Shown: one piece after another, positions 47,307-60,694 of the stretch
Layout of the letters: each line of letters starts with the position of its first letter
Numbering within the stretch: position 1 is the first letter of the stretch
Assembly (NCBI GenBank): GCA_013399305.1
Contig: VXAI01000087.1
Coordinates: forward strand, 3,104,276 to 3,168,275
Direction of reading: 5' to 3'
DNA from: Rostratula benghalensis
Lineage: Eukaryota; Chordata; Aves; Charadriiformes; Rostratulidae
Length of the DNA: 64,000 nucleotides
Made by a program: the position numbers and the translations under genes
Notes under the pieces: generated by a model
The model's input: the letters and a program-made list of their open reading frames with translations, nothing else
What the model was told of the DNA's origin: nothing
Databases searched by the model: none

Positions 47307-50300
47307 ATATTTTTTACTGAAAGAATTACCAATATGCATTTGCATTATAATCTCGGAAAACTATGTTATTTTATTTGAAATTAACGATGGCTAAGTGAAT
47401 AAGAGAATAACAGAACAATAAAAAGTGTGTAACTTTAGCAAAACAGAGGTAAAAATTTTTAAATAAAAATATTTCAAAATTCTTTGGTATCATTAACTGA
47501 TAAGCAACAGGGGTAACATCAAATGATTGAATTTATGTCTACTAAGCAACCTGTGCAACGTATAGAGAAGACTTGTAGCAAAATTTTGTAGAGAAACAGC
47601 GCTGATGACCCAGTGAGAATTCTGTACGTGTTCAAGGGTGGGGGAAGAGGGGGCCATTTAGGATTAGCTCTAGTCTGAATGCCCATTAATGGCTGTAAGA
47701 TTCTGCATGTGCTCCTGGCGTGTGTCTTTTGATTTAGATTCATCAGAAAGGCACCCAGCTCATGCACTCCAATACCTCTCTACAATGACAGCAGAAGTAC
47801 AGAAAAAATTGGAACAACTAGGAGATTTGTTTCTCAGATGAACTCCTAAACCAAACTAAGGCAATAAATAGAGGGCAGCTACTCCATAAAGAGAATACTG
47901 TCAGAGCTCAGACTTGCTTCGTTTTATCTTTAAGATGTCCAAAGTGCCTGACTGCCTTGAATCTTTTTCATTAAATCAGACAAGGATTTTAGGGTAGGAT
48001 TTCCCATTCCCAGACTTTGAGCAAAAGAAAGTATCAGACCTTTTTATATTCAGTGAGTAAGGGAAAAGCTTATTGAATAACCAGAGTCCAGGTTGCTGCG
48101 GGAAATCAGACGAATATTTATTTTTCTGTAAGTACAGAAGAAACAGATCATTAACATTAGTGTTGCTCTAAATAAAATTTCCTAAGCATAATTGAACAAC
48201 TGATTCTACTTCTGGGAACAAATGAAAAGAAAATGAGCAATACATAAAATATAGAAGAGAAATCAAGGAATCCTTAACCTTTCCATGCACAAAATTAAAA
48301 TAGAATTTTTAAAACCTAATCCAAATAAATCTTAATTCAGTAACTATTTTTGTTCACAAGACCGTTGAAACACAATGTTTAAATAGTACTGATGCCAATG
48401 GAATTTATATACTGTTTTAGCTTTTAGATATAATCTTACAAGGTTATCTGAACAGGAAAAATTGCCTTAACACTAACTATTTAATGTATCAACCAACAGT
48501 ACAAAGCTCTGGGTTTTAAACCCTTGTAACTGGCAATAATTCAGATATTTGAGACCACTACTGAGATTCTGTCTTGGTCCTACTCCTTATGTGTCCAATC
48601 TGATCCTGTCCTTATTGACAGTAGACGCAGCATGTACTGAGGTCATTACAAGACCAGACATGATATGTTTAGTCATTTATATAGCAGATTTCACTTGATA
48701 TCAGAACCCAAGGGATTCATTTCACCTCATTCAACCAGCAATAAATTAGTTATTCCAGTCTAAGGTAGTCTTCAAATTCTCCTATAGTCAGCAGAGTTAA
48801 AGAAGCACTTCCATGGAGTGTCCAAGATCATTAAAGTGAACTGCATTATGTAAGTGCCATTTTTCTCTTTACTGTAGAAGAAGCATACAGAAACCAGCTT
48901 TGGTATACACAACAAAATCTGAGATACAAAAACTGAGAAGAATACCTTAGATTTTGAGTGCAGGTCTCTGTTAGCTTACTGACTGTTCGGTTGAATTAGT
49001 ACACCAGTTCAGTTGTCCCTAAACTTCATAGAAACCCAGTTATGATCACTGCTTTTGGGTCCATTTTCACCTTGAACAGCTCTGCTTTCAGTAGTGAAGT
49101 GTGTGTTCTTGGTTCTGTTTTTACCTGCTCTTCTTTGCCTCATGTTCTTTTTGTCTTTACTGGGGGGGAGTGGGAGAAGCAAACCACATCCTTAAATTAT
49201 GCTTTTCTTTGAGCTATTGTTTGTATATGACTGGTTTAATCATGCACAGCGTTTACCCTTCATTACACTGAATGCTGTAGTAGTACATGCCTCTGAGCAC
49301 AATAATACCTAATTTGCATTAATCTTGCTTTGCTCAATTCTTTTATAGTGATACAAACATATGCCACAAATTACTCTCCATTTTTTAGACCACAATAACT
49401 GTATGAGCTACACTCCTATATTAAACAACACGATACTGAACTCCTCTAAAGTAACTAACAATGTTACAATATTCTTAATTCTGTAGGAAAATACAGAACC
49501 AAAATACCTCAAAACAGGCAACACAACAGTGTCTGTAAATGATGCAAACAGGTAATTGAGCATAAACAAGATTTCCAAACCATAAGTAAATAAATAAATA
49601 AAATGCAATCCTGAGCTTTTAAAGCTTTTACCTTCCCTGTCCTCTACTTTCCTGCAGGTACTGTTTCTGCAGGTGCAACCCAGACAGTTTCATTAATTTT
49701 TTTAGGGTCTCTAGAGAAGGCCTTTGGCTAAGTATAGCTGTCATAAACTACTACTGAAAGTGGTATCCAATCTGTATTCCATTTAAATTCTTCACTAAAT
49801 ACTAATTCTTTGTAATTCATTCCAATTGTTCAAGTTCTACTGTAAGTTCACGTGGGTTTTGTTCAGGGAAGTCTGCATTCCTCCAATTTATTTAAGAGAT
49901 GCTGAAGTTTTATGACTTCTATGTATTAGTCCACGTAGAGTTTGTGCAGAAAAGGAGAAATCCAGATCAGTGTCATTCTGTCTGAAGCAATGTAAACCCT
50001 CTTTTGAAACTCCCAAAATAGGACTACCCAAAATTGAGTTAGTTAGTTGCTTAGAGCAGGGAAAAGGGACACTCCAGCTCTAATGCCCTCTAGATTCCTT
50101 CTCTTGTCTAGTAACAGTGGTATCCACTTCCTCCTGTGGTTTGAGCAAAGTACTGAAACAGACCTGGGGAAAAAAAAACAAAAAAACACACCAAAACCCC
50201 AAAGATCAACACAAAGGGTCTTAAGGATCTTATAGTAAAATAGTCAAATAGCTATATTCTGTCTTAATCTTACTCCTAACCTGATCTAGCAGATGTAGAA

Positions 50301-50948
50301 TGACATCTTATACAGTGGCACATCTTTAACAAAAAAAGTCTGAGAAAATCCAGGTCGTCTTAAACCCTCATGGCTATGCTTCTCATTAAAACAGATGTGG
50401 TTTAGCACAGCCATAGGGATAGAAGCCAGTTGCACCTGCATATTTTGCTGGGCACATTTTCTAATCACCAAGTAAAATGGAGCTGTCACTTAATTTTTAT
50501 TTCTTTCAGCAACATTTCCAAATAAGATGTTGTTCCCTGTTCGGTTGCTGGATAAAAAAAATACATAGACATGTATCTCTTGGGGAAGGGTTGGAACTAA
50601 ACGTTCCAAGTGGGATCATGTTTCTGCCTACAGCCTCATTTAAGACACCTGGAATGTGGACTAATTTTGTTTAACCCTATGTTATACTCTTCATTAACTC
50701 TGGAGAGCTGTGGACGTGTTTAGCAGTGTGCTGCCCACTTTGTGCAAATTATCTCTGAACTCACACCAAACCAGCTGACTCCAGACTTGAACATAACACA
50801 GTCATTTCAATGCTGACACTTGGAACCCCAGCTCACAAGCTATGCATGGTTAGCTTGTTGTCACTGAGGTAACTTAGCAAGTCAAAACCTTATCTGGGAT
50901 GTGTTCTCAGACCCTTACATGCATCCCAAACCTCCGTCATCAAGATCT
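47307..50948. other. AT-rich non-coding stretch
   Basis: No gene recognised. Section 48550-48850 is less AT-rich with an LTR-like texture, but I see no boundaries. An A/C-rich run (CAAAAAAACACACCAAAACC) lies at about 50170-50200. Frames at 47519-47767, 49408-49608 and 50286-50489 (all -) have no recognisable domain. Confidence 0.5.
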
Positions 50949-51247
50949 GTATATATAAGTTTGGATCATTCCATGCTCAATGATACCTAAACATGAAAAC
51001 TGCAAATGCAGCAGAATTCCTGCTGGGGCAATGGCTAAAAGGTGAAGCGCATTATTCTGCCTACTGTCCTCTCCGCCCTGGCCTATATTGCTTCTCAAGG
51101 AGAACTTTATCCATGAAAACTGTCAGAATTCCAAACTGGAACAGCTTTCAGAGGAGATTAACCTTCTCCATGGCACAGCAATTTTCCCTCCTGAGGAAAG
51201 CCATATTATTTCAGTCTAGAGAAGGTGTCTATTACTTTAGAATTTAA
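50949..51247 (+). promoter_or_regulatory. TATA-like box followed by an 84-codon open frame
   Basis: TATATATAAG at about 50949-50958 lies 35-45 bases upstream of an ATG at 50993 that opens a frame to 51247. The product (starting MKTANAAEFLLGQWLKG) is mixed in composition and hydrophilic, without a domain I know. The layout could be a small gene, a retroviral-type LTR promoter or chance. No upstream CCAAT or GC box is evident and no splice or polyadenylation context supports a gene. Confidence 0.15.
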
Positions 51248-51999
51248 GAACCCACATGTTTCTTCTCGGAGAGAGAAGCAATTACTTTAACTGCTGTGCT
51301 CTGCATGAAAATGTTTGGGAAAAAAATGCCTCTCTTAATCATATTTTGACATCTATGTTTAAAATGGGGTAAGTGTATGAAAAACTAAAATCTGAGTTGA
51401 AAAAAATGTACCTGTAAGAACCACAATGAAACTGTAAAATACAATATATACATTATTAATAATTTTCTGTGTGGAAGTATATTTTAATATGGTATTCTAC
51501 ATTAAACCTTTGAGGGACTTTTCTCATTAAAAACCAGTTTCAATGAAATATATTCTCATAAGCAAAACTGTACTTTGGATATATATATATGTAACTATGG
51601 ACCTTGATTTATTATTCATTAACGGTTTTCTGTTAAAAGCTAAACAGCTTTTTGCAGTTACAAGAGGGAACTCCTCAATGTTTTTCTATGCCTGACAAAG
51701 AGGATTCACCCTGAAATCTTGATATACTGCTCTGAATAAAATGTTTGATTACCACAAGACACTTTCTATTATCAGGTAATATATCTTATATATTTTAACT
51801 TTTTTTTTTTTTTTTTTTCATTTTATTTCTTCTGCTTGTTGAAGTAGATGCAATCACCAAAGCAAAATAGCACAGGAATTTCTTCTGCATCCTCCCACCT
51901 CCCTTACAGAAGGGAAAGGATAACAAAGTTGTGGAGTTGTATAAAAAATAACTCAAAGGTTTTGCCTTTGGTGTGGCCAATAGAGGTACAATAGCGTGG
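51248..51999. other. AT-rich non-coding stretch
   Basis: Nothing recognised except AT alternation at about 51581-51592 and a 19-T run at 51800-51818. Confidence 0.55.
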
Positions 52000-52600
52000 A
52001 CAAAAATTGCTGGGGTAGAACACGTGCACTGGAGTGAGGATCACACCCGCCCCTGTGCCTTTCCAGCGTCTCCTCTCGCTAAAAGAGTCTCATTGTATCT
52101 TCAGGAGCTGGTGCAACATCAGATAAGTGCCATTTCCTCAGGCAGAGGGGACCGTCCACTTTAAATCATCGGTCACCATGCATGGCTACAGCACCACTGA
52201 GAGGAAAAAATGTGGGAAATATGTTTAATAAATCACAGTATACCTTAATGCTCACTCAGCTTTCAGTGTGCAACATCCCTAAGCATCCTAAAAATCTGCT
52301 GCTCAGTCAGTTAATTTACCTTTCTCTTGCCCTTCCTTCTTTCTCTCTTATCCCCTCATTTCCATGGAAGAAATGGATGGGCACTAGGACACACAGAACA
52401 GTCCAGGGCCATCTGCAAAGTAATTTTTTTTTGGTGGCAGGACTGCGGTGTGTATCCCCCTCTTCCCTGGTTCCCTGCCAGCCTCATCCCGCTGGAGTTT
52501 TGCTTTCAGACAGCTCCCACTGTGGATGGTTTCCACAGTCACAACTGCTGCAAAAACATTGGATAACCTCAATCTGTATTATCTTTTGAGAGGAATCGCT
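52000..52600 (+). other. GC-richer block with overlapping open frames
   Basis: This block stands out from its AT-rich surroundings. A 135-codon frame (52182-52589, +) overlaps a 79-codon frame in another phase (52327-52566) and a 62-codon frame on the opposite strand (52384-52572). The product is Leu/Ser/Pro-rich in its middle third and I recognise no family. Several frames being open at once argues for low stop density from composition, not selection on one protein. It could be a conserved non-coding element, an unrecognised repeat or a non-coding exon. Confidence 0.2.
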
Positions 52601-53878
52601 TAATTAAAGAGGATGGAAAAGGGGATGGGGGTTTGTTAATGACTTGAATATTTTGTTCTACACTACAGCTTGCTGAAGCCTGTGAGTAAATTAGTGTAAT
52701 TCAGTCTCTAAGTGATTAACTCAGGAATTTTCATGAGCAGTAAATTCACTGTGAAAATTAGGCCAAAAGGTAAAAAATACATTGTAATCATCATCAAGTA
52801 GGAAAAAAATCATTCATAATACAAAATTTATGGTCAAATAAACATTATAAAAAGGAGCATTGAAAATCATATTAATTTGAGGGCACCTTCCCCCTTCCCT
52901 GTTCTATTCAAAGAGAGTAACGGGGAGATTAAATCAGTAGGAGAGATATAAATGTCATACTTCCAATTTATTTTAGTGCTATTGAAAGAGGACATCTGAA
53001 AACAAACAATCTACAGAGACAAGCAAAGGCTTGATCTGTATCAGTGATGAGGAAACAGGCCAACCGTCTACAGAAGAATTTGCAAAGCACAGTTGTTGGA
53101 GAACCCGGTGCAAATAGCTTTACTGAAGTTTCTAAGAACTCTTTGAAGCTTTGTTCTACCCCTAAATTGTTTCCTTAGTGCTAAAGCAAAGTTTGCATGA
53201 TGACAAGGTAATTCAACTGCAAACTGTGTTGTGTTGCCATCTCTCTCTATGTCTTATTTGGTACCAGCTCAGAAATGACAGCGTGTGACCTATGGATGAA
53301 AAAAAGCAAGCTATAGTTTTTTTAAAACGTAATGTGAGAATAGTACATAACCCCAAATCATTAGTTGATTTAAAACACAAAGTAAACTTTTTTTCCTCCT
53401 TAATAACTGATGGCATATTTGTGACTTGATTTAAAATTCACCTTCTGTTACACAGATCTTCCATAGATATTTAATCTAATTGAAATAGATTTGTTGGTGT
53501 GCTTGTAACTCATTTTATAAATTACTCTTCTACAAAGACAGGCTGTGTTCTGTGTTTTGCACAACATAAATGACACCACATTTTGATGAAAAGTTGCTGC
53601 ATTTGATTCGAAATGCTCCACATCGGGGCTGAAGCTGCTGACCAGTCTGAATGCCACTTAAAGTGATTTCGTTGAATTATACCCCACTACTGAAATTAGA
53701 GGTGGAAAGATGTGATTACTGGGACTTTGAAGTCTCTCCCAATATTAAGCAGAACTTTACCTTCAGTTTTGTCCTTAAAATACTTAGCTGGGTTTAGGGA
53801 TAATGATAAAGCTTTTGTAAGCAAAAAGGAGAGACTTCTTATTTGGTTAAATCCATGCTCATTAAGTTTCAACCTTGT
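52601..53878. other. AT-rich non-coding stretch
   Basis: No gene or repeat recognised. Two minus-strand frames (53213-53416 and 53448-53657) are under 70 codons and have no motif. Confidence 0.55.
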
Positions 53879-54075
53879 CTCCTAATCCTGCCTCTGCCTC
53901 TACCATTTTGTCAGTCTTGGGCAACTCATCGGATCTTTGTGCCTATACAATGGAAATAATACAGTCTAATCATCTACTGCAAAGAGAATTGTTGGGCATC
54001 TTTATTTAACATCACCACTCGGCTCTGAAAATACAGTGAGCTATAAAACTGCTGAATAGTTTTATTATCATTATG
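53879..54075 (+). repeat. MIR-like SINE
   Basis: About 195 bases follow the MIR SINE in order: CCTGCCTCTGCCTCTACCAT (tRNA-derived end), TCTTGGGCAACTCATCGGAT and CTTTGTGCC (core), then ACAATGGAAATAATAC, AGAATTGTTGGGCATC, and a tail TTTTATTATCATTAT. MIR inserted early in amniote history and is rare and worn in birds. A copy readable over nearly full length is notable; such survivors are sometimes enhancers. The identification is by eye. Confidence 0.65.
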
Positions 54076-56029
54076 TTTCCACAAGTGGCTAAGCTTGCAG
54101 AAACAATGATCATAGATGTTATATGAATCAGAGAGGTGACATCCGTATTATTTCTTATGAATCCAGGTTGCCAGTTTAGTTGTATTTTTATTTTGACCTA
54201 TTTCTTGGCTCTAGATTTAAAACAGCAGAGTTCAATCGATCCATCAAACATAACACTTTTATTCAAGGATTTCTTCTAAGACTTCTTTTAACAAACTGAT
54301 TTTTTTACCTAATCAGAATAAAGAAACTCTGAGTTATAGTATTTAATGAAAATAAATTTGCATTTTCACATGGCTACGAAAAAGCTGAACTTCAGACAGC
54401 ACTCAGTCTACCTTCACTGTGTTTTGCTTTCCTGTACAAAAAAAAAAAAAAAAAAAGTGTCATATTGACAGATCTATTAAAGTAGTCTATTCAGAGAAAT
54501 TTGGACCATAGAATAGTAGCTTAGGGAAAATTATTGTCAGCTAAAATATTAATGAAACAAATCCAGAATTTCAAATCCCTCTGTCTGGCAGTCACTTTAT
54601 TAAAAATTCGGCTGTTGGCTGAGTTCAGAAGCAATCTTGATCCTCCCAGGACTCTTACCCTGCAGGTTAACAAGGCTGCGAGCACTAAGACCTGGCTTAG
54701 CGAAGCACTTCATCGGTCTGCAGGGGAGCGAGGGTGACAGATCACATACAGTTCAAACATCCCCTAACCCCACTTGCTCAGAGCATATTGATAATAACAT
54801 CAGTCTTACAAATTAGACATGGAAAAAAAAACCCTATTGAATCATGCTTCCTGTCTCCCTGGCAATTTGTGACTTATCATATTGTGATATTCATAGCTCT
54901 ATTCATTTTTGGTTTGTGTGTTTCAACATTGGGATATGTTCGACTGAATCCCATTTGACACAGTCACCTATTGAACTGCTAGGAACTTTGGCATTTGTTT
55001 TGGGTTTTTCGGGTTTTTGTGTTTTTTTTTTTTTTCCTTCATATGTTTAACTTAGCTTGGCTTTTATCATTTTTTCATTCTGTCCCTACAAATCTACATG
55101 ATGAAACAAACTGAATTGGTCTTTCTAAATATTATTAAAATACTTAGAAGATAGCCATAACATGTATAAGTCATCCTTAAAACATTACAAGAAATAGATA
55201 ATCAATCTGACATAAAGCAAATCGCTTCCCTCTGGGAATTTATAATATATAAAATATAATTGTATATATAAAAAATGTGCATGTGTAATATAAATTGAAT
55301 GAATCACCTTTAGTATCACTTTCTGCACATACCCAAAGTATATTGTAGGAATGCAAGAGGGTTTTTTAACAATATATTTATACATTTCCTGTTCGGATAT
55401 AAAAGATATTAAGCCAAAATATTGTTATCTAAAATGTGCTTTTTATTGTACTTATACTTACTTATAATTTATCTCAAATATTCTAGAATTTATATATGTA
55501 TGTTTTTGTATATTTATAGCATACTGTAATGCAAAATGGCTATAGAAATGTGTAAAATCAATATGAATATATTATATAATTCAAGAAAAAATACCATACA
55601 AGCATAATTATACCTTCAGTCACTTTAAAATGCTTATATCTTTTATTTGAGCACCCTCTTGTCTGTCTGTTAACATCCTTTTTATAATGCTTTGCTCAGA
55701 ATCATATGTGATTTTCTAAAGACAGTCATACTTCGACCATAAACCAAATGGTATTTATCTTCCTGCCACAAGACCTGGTGCTTTTTTGCATGCATACTTC
55801 AAAAATAGGTTGATTTCTTCATACTGAATAGGTATGTAAAATATGTAAATAACTCTTTTCATACACCTACTGTCGTTTTCAGAATTACTGCTGTCCAATT
55901 TGCTGTTTCTCTTGACAGCGTGTGATACTGTTTTCTGTCTTTTCACTTTACTACACTTAAAATAAAAAAGGTACTGTTCATTTTCACAACAATTCCTCGT
56001 TTTTTTAATTTTTTATTATATATTTTTGA
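54076..56029. other. AT-rich non-coding stretch
   Basis: No gene recognised. It has a 19-A run (54438-54456), a T/G-rich run with GGG steps at about 54994-55035, and AT alternation near 55238-55300 and 55485-55520. The overlapping frames 54734-54958 and 54844-55050 are hydrophobic translations of AT-rich DNA. Confidence 0.55.
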
Positions 56030-56125
56030 GGGGCTTCAGTCAAAATCAGTGACCTGCTGTATCAGGCAATGTGCAAGCACACAGGTATTTTCTGATCCTG
56101 GTCCTAAGATAATTAAGTCTCCTTG
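56030..56125 (+). repeat. Possible ancient amniote repeat fragment
   Basis: The phrases GGGGCTTCAGTCAAAATCAG, CTGCTGTATCAGGCAATGTG and CAAGCACACAGG, then CTGATCCTGGTCCTAAGATA, resemble a widely dispersed old amniote repeat reading 'ctgtgctaggcgctgtacaaacaca ... ggtccctgccctaaagagctta'. Divergence is high and the family name (CR1/L3-like tail or other) is uncertain. Confidence 0.4.
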
Positions 56126-56189
56126 TATTACTTTCCTGTCCTCCAAGCATCTCTTTAGTATTATCTGTGAATGTAATTAATGCTATTTA

Positions 56190-56350
56190 CTTCTCTCCTG
56201 GGTTAGTGAAGATATTAATCCCTTACTTAATACAGATCCCTGCAGCACCATGCTATACACCTCTTCCCATCTGGATATATTGCTGACATGATCCTTTGTT
56301 TATGCTCTTTCATACTCTTTCAATCTTTCAATGAGACAGTGTTTCTATCG
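56190..56350 (-). mobile_element. Old CR1/L3-type LINE fragment, reverse orientation
   Basis: On the plus strand, GTGAAGATATTAATCCCTTA, CAGATCCCTGCAGCACCATG, TATACACCTCTTCCCATCTG and TTTCAATCTTTCAATGAGAC follow the reverse complement of the LINE polymerase segment just downstream of the catalytic box in CR1/L3 elements ('cagatccctgtggcactccact...'). It is strongly diverged and has no tail. Confidence 0.5.
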
Positions 56351-59300
56351 AAGGCAATTTTAATTAATGTTGACAAAGATTTTAACATGTACTGCAAACT
56401 AAAAATATTGAAGCTATTGTTTTTCATGTCCCCATTTTTCTGTGTAGTTCTAGTAAAAAAATAAAATAATCTACTACTCCTTTGTTCTTTCTGCATCTAT
56501 TCTGCCTTTTGCTGCTAGGTGCATTAGCCTATAGATATTCATGGTGCTTTCTCTTCCTATGAGCTTTACTATTTGAGGGAGAGCAAGGACAAAGCAAAGC
56601 AAGGCAGTGAGAGGGATGGCCCCAGTCCAGCAGAGCAATGAAACACATGGAGATCTTTAAACGCAGACATAATCTCACTGGAGTCAATAGAAATATTTGC
56701 ATGCTTGAAAGTAGTATCTACCAGCTCCAGGCTGCTGTGGAGAAAATATAAAAGGATCACATACTTATCATCTTGCATTTCCTGTTGTATTTAAAAATAA
56801 TTTCACACTAACCTTTCAAAGCCCCCATCATTCTCTCTGATATCTGAAACAGCAATACAATACATTTTTGAGGTAACATGTATCAACACAGTAGAATGCA
56901 AAATGCTCAGATTTTCTAGATAATTTCTCATTTTCCCCATCAGAACAAGAAATATTTTAACAGGTATTCATATCACCTATTTGTAAAGTTACCTTATTAG
57001 TATTATTTATTTATTGACTTTAAAAAAAGTAATCAGTATCTCAGTCACTTTTGAAATATCAGTAATTTCACCCCTCCTCAGGAAATACTTGATTTATTCA
57101 GTAGCAAATGCAATTTTGCTTTGCACCCAGCAGCATAATGATTCTTGTTGACAAATGTTAATTATTTGTGTAGGTTTTCTATTCCCGATGTTTTGGGCTC
57201 TGAACTTATAATCAAAGCAAGAAGTAGGGGGGAGGAGAGAGAAGGGAACGTTTCCCCAAATAGTGCAACAGCTTTATTTGTGAATGTCATGGGAAGCTAG
57301 AAGGAGAAAAGAAAGAAACAAGTAAATGTGTTAGCCCGAGGGAAAGGATTTCTAAGGATGTGCTCTTATATCCAGCTGGGGCTGGTCTCTTCTTTAGCTC
57401 AATGGATAACAAAAAAAAAAAAAAAAAGGAAAAACAACCTCATGGCCCCACACCCCCAGAAGATACAATGGGATTTTAACACTCAGAGGGATTCTCTCCC
57501 CACCACAATTGAAACATAGCTTAACTAGCCTTAAAACAGACTATCTAATCAACTGAAATCCAATGAAAAATAGCTTCTGTTATGGCTTAGAAGCAGAGTG
57601 TGGATGAGGAGATTAGCTGGGGTGAGATTAATCACTTTAGAATACAGAACTTTAACTACTTTTTAATAACACACAGTTCAATGTGGTTGAGAATATGGAA
57701 ACTCAGATAAAGCCTTTTAAAAACTAAGAGCCATCAAAGCACTTTGGAAATGTTTAGCTGCTCAGATACAGTAGTGGGCAGAACTCATTTTCATCGTGCT
57801 TGTCTGAGGTGATTCCTTATCATTCTTTAAGTTTCATGCTAGGCAGAAGCAGAAAGAAAGCCTCAATAGGGTTTTCGGTCATTAATGGTTGTCATTTTGA
57901 TTAAAAAAAAAAAAAATGAAGAAGAAACACTATAGTTTAATGGGTAAATGCAAATGACCTCAACATTGCTCTGTACTTCAAAGAGGAGTAAATGTGTTTT
58001 GAAGTTTATTTGGTAGATGAATTGCTGTCAGAGATAAGCAAAAAGTTTTGAACTCCCAAGGGCTCTGATAATGCTTCAGAAAGGAGAAAATTCAAGAATT
58101 ACCACACTTGTGATCAAACATAACAAAAATTAAGGCTAATAAACAGATTTTCTAATGTCAGTCTAAAAGGTGAGTTAAGGATGCTTGTGGAACATAGCAT
58201 TATCAGTTTGGAATTCACAAGGCTTGTTAACTGTGACGTTTGGTTTGGTTTTTTTAATTTTTTTTTTAATTAATATTATTTCCACCCCTAAATTAAAATT
58301 ATTCTCCTTGCACAATAACCCATCCAGATTTAACTTCTACAATCAAATTCTTGTGTGTGGGCGAAATTAACAGTTATAGTAGAAAGCTTTCTTCCCCACA
58401 GTTCCCTTGATAGGCAGAAACAGGGTAGTAAGTCTCAAAAGATAATTTAAATAACAATTGAATCATTGTGAAGGAATGACATTTCATGTAGACTGTTTGA
58501 TTATCATATTCCATGCTCCTTGGAGCTATAGGACAAAAACAGAAGACAAAATTACGTTTCCTCATTCTATAAATTTTTTTCCCAAAAATATCTCTGATTA
58601 AAGACATACAAAAGGTACGATTTTACTTTTGAACTATGCAGACACCTCTTCGGTATTAAACAAAGATACATGTACATCTTTAAACATTGCATTGCCAATG
58701 ATGTTTTTTCAATGTCATATTGTAATTGGGAGATACAAGTGTCTAGGTAAATCTATGCTGATTTTTATCTCTTGTGAATGTCTTCCGGTAGCAAAGTTGT
58801 AGGTGTTTATATCCTCCTCCCTCGTTGACACACACTGTCCTGAAAAACTTTCAGACAAGGCAGACTTGTCAGTGCTCTTAGCAGCTCAGCAGTCAATGCT
58901 CCTTCAAAGGGGTTTACTTTGTGTGACTTTGCTTTTTAACATCAGACATATATAACAAGACACAGCTCATTGTGTGTTTGCTTCAGAAAGAGCACCATGC
59001 TGTCAACATGACAAAATCAAGTACAAGACAATCCAGGACACTGTAAAAATCATTTACCCTCTACTGCATGTAAAGATAGCTTAAAGCAAGGAATACAGGT
59101 TTTGACAAGGCATTTAAATACTCACAAGTAAACATTTTCTGAAATCAACTGAGTCAAACAGATTTCTTTCTAAGGTTCAAGCCAAACAGGAAAAAATAGG
59201 ACAGAGCCTGGCTGCCTCTGCAGCCTTTTTTACACTGTCAGGGACAGGCTCTATGAGATTGTACAGGCAGCCCATACTGATGTCTGGCTCAGCCTTCATT

Positions 59301-60670
59301 GATGAGACACAGCAGTGAGGGAGCCCAAGTGTAGCATGGCTGAAGCAACCATAGCATCTCCAGAACATCTCAAACTTCTGCCGTTCTGAAAGGGCTTATC
59401 ACTTGTACCCAACATAAATGTTTTTTGAGACTTTTAAGTGGGCTACATATCTACATTCTGTGACCAAAGAGGACAGCTCATCAGCTATGAATGTCCACTG
59501 AGGGAGAATATACAGAAATATAAATGAAATACTAAGCAAGGTAGACAACTGCATTTAATTTTCAGTTTTATGTTACATATACATGCTACTTCTGAACTCA
59601 AACAAGTCATACAGTTTTCCAGGATCTCATTTTTACTTATTAGATTTTTTCAGCGCAACCAATTAGGCTTGGGACAAAGATTCACTTCACTTGAGGCATT
59701 CAGGAGTACCTATGTTAGATATTGTAGGTTCCACTGGCAGCTGATGGAGTTAACCCTAATAATCTGACAGAGAAAATCAGGCATTTCACTCTCATCATTC
59801 AGGTTCACTGCCTGAACCACATTTTAGAAGACTCTCTCTTCCCATTAGCTATAGAAGAAGCCTTGAGATTACTTATACAAATTTGGCAACTGAACTAGAC
59901 ATCTAAAATGTCAGGTGAATCTAGACCAGTGTCTGCACATGGGCTGTGTACTCTAAGTTGAAGAGAATTTAGGTAGGTATATCAATGCCTTCAAGGTGAC
60001 TAATGTGTCAGTGATGAATGAGTTTGGAAGTAAATCATCATATTTACATTTGCCCTTCAGAATAAATTTTGAGCTCAAGCTACTGGTCTTTACATATATA
60101 TATGGTCTGCCTTGCACAGTCTTTTTTCGGTTAACTATCATTCTATATTGACTCTGCAGTATACGCACAGTTGCTCAAACAGACCTTTGGTATTGCTATA
60201 ACACTTCAAGATCTCAGACGGGAAAAAGGTGACTTTCTATTGCTTCTGGGTAAATTTGTAGTATTATTAGTAAACTGGGGACATAAGTCAAGACCCACAC
60301 CTACCTGAGTAAAGAAGTTGTGATAATAACTGAAGCCTGGTGTATGGACATGCTTTAATAGGTTGTTGAGTCCTACGCAGAGAGAAGAATAAATCTTAAA
60401 TCTCTGTATTCCTGTCAATGTCAGTCTTGCCTTCGGTTTCACTGGAAATCAGGCCCCATGCTGATTAGATGAAAGGATATTTCCAATTTTGTGTGAGAAA
60501 AGAAAGCAAAAGTTGGTCACCTGGATATTATCCCGAGTGAGGCTGTCCCTAAGTCTATGGCAGTCTGTACATGACTGATGGTTAGTGTTTTCAAATTTTG
60601 TTTAAAATCATACCTGTAGAGTAGCTTCCATGTGGAAAATTAAGCCTTTGCACAAATTCATTTCCATGGG
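56351..60670. other. Non-coding stretch, mostly unique
   Basis: No gene recognised. Homopolymers: 17 A at 57411-57427 and 14 A at 57903-57916. The part 57540-58180 is complex and holds an octamer-type site (ATGCAAAT, 57948-57955), consistent with but not evidence for a conserved enhancer. The minus-strand frame 59177-59368 lies in a less AT-rich patch and has no known domain. Confidence 0.5.
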
Positions 60671-60694
60671 TTTTTTGTTTGTTTGTTTGTTTGT
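60671..60694 (+). repeat. (TTTG)n short microsatellite
   Basis: T6 followed by GTTT repeated to 60694, about five units. Short and pure. Confidence 0.95.
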
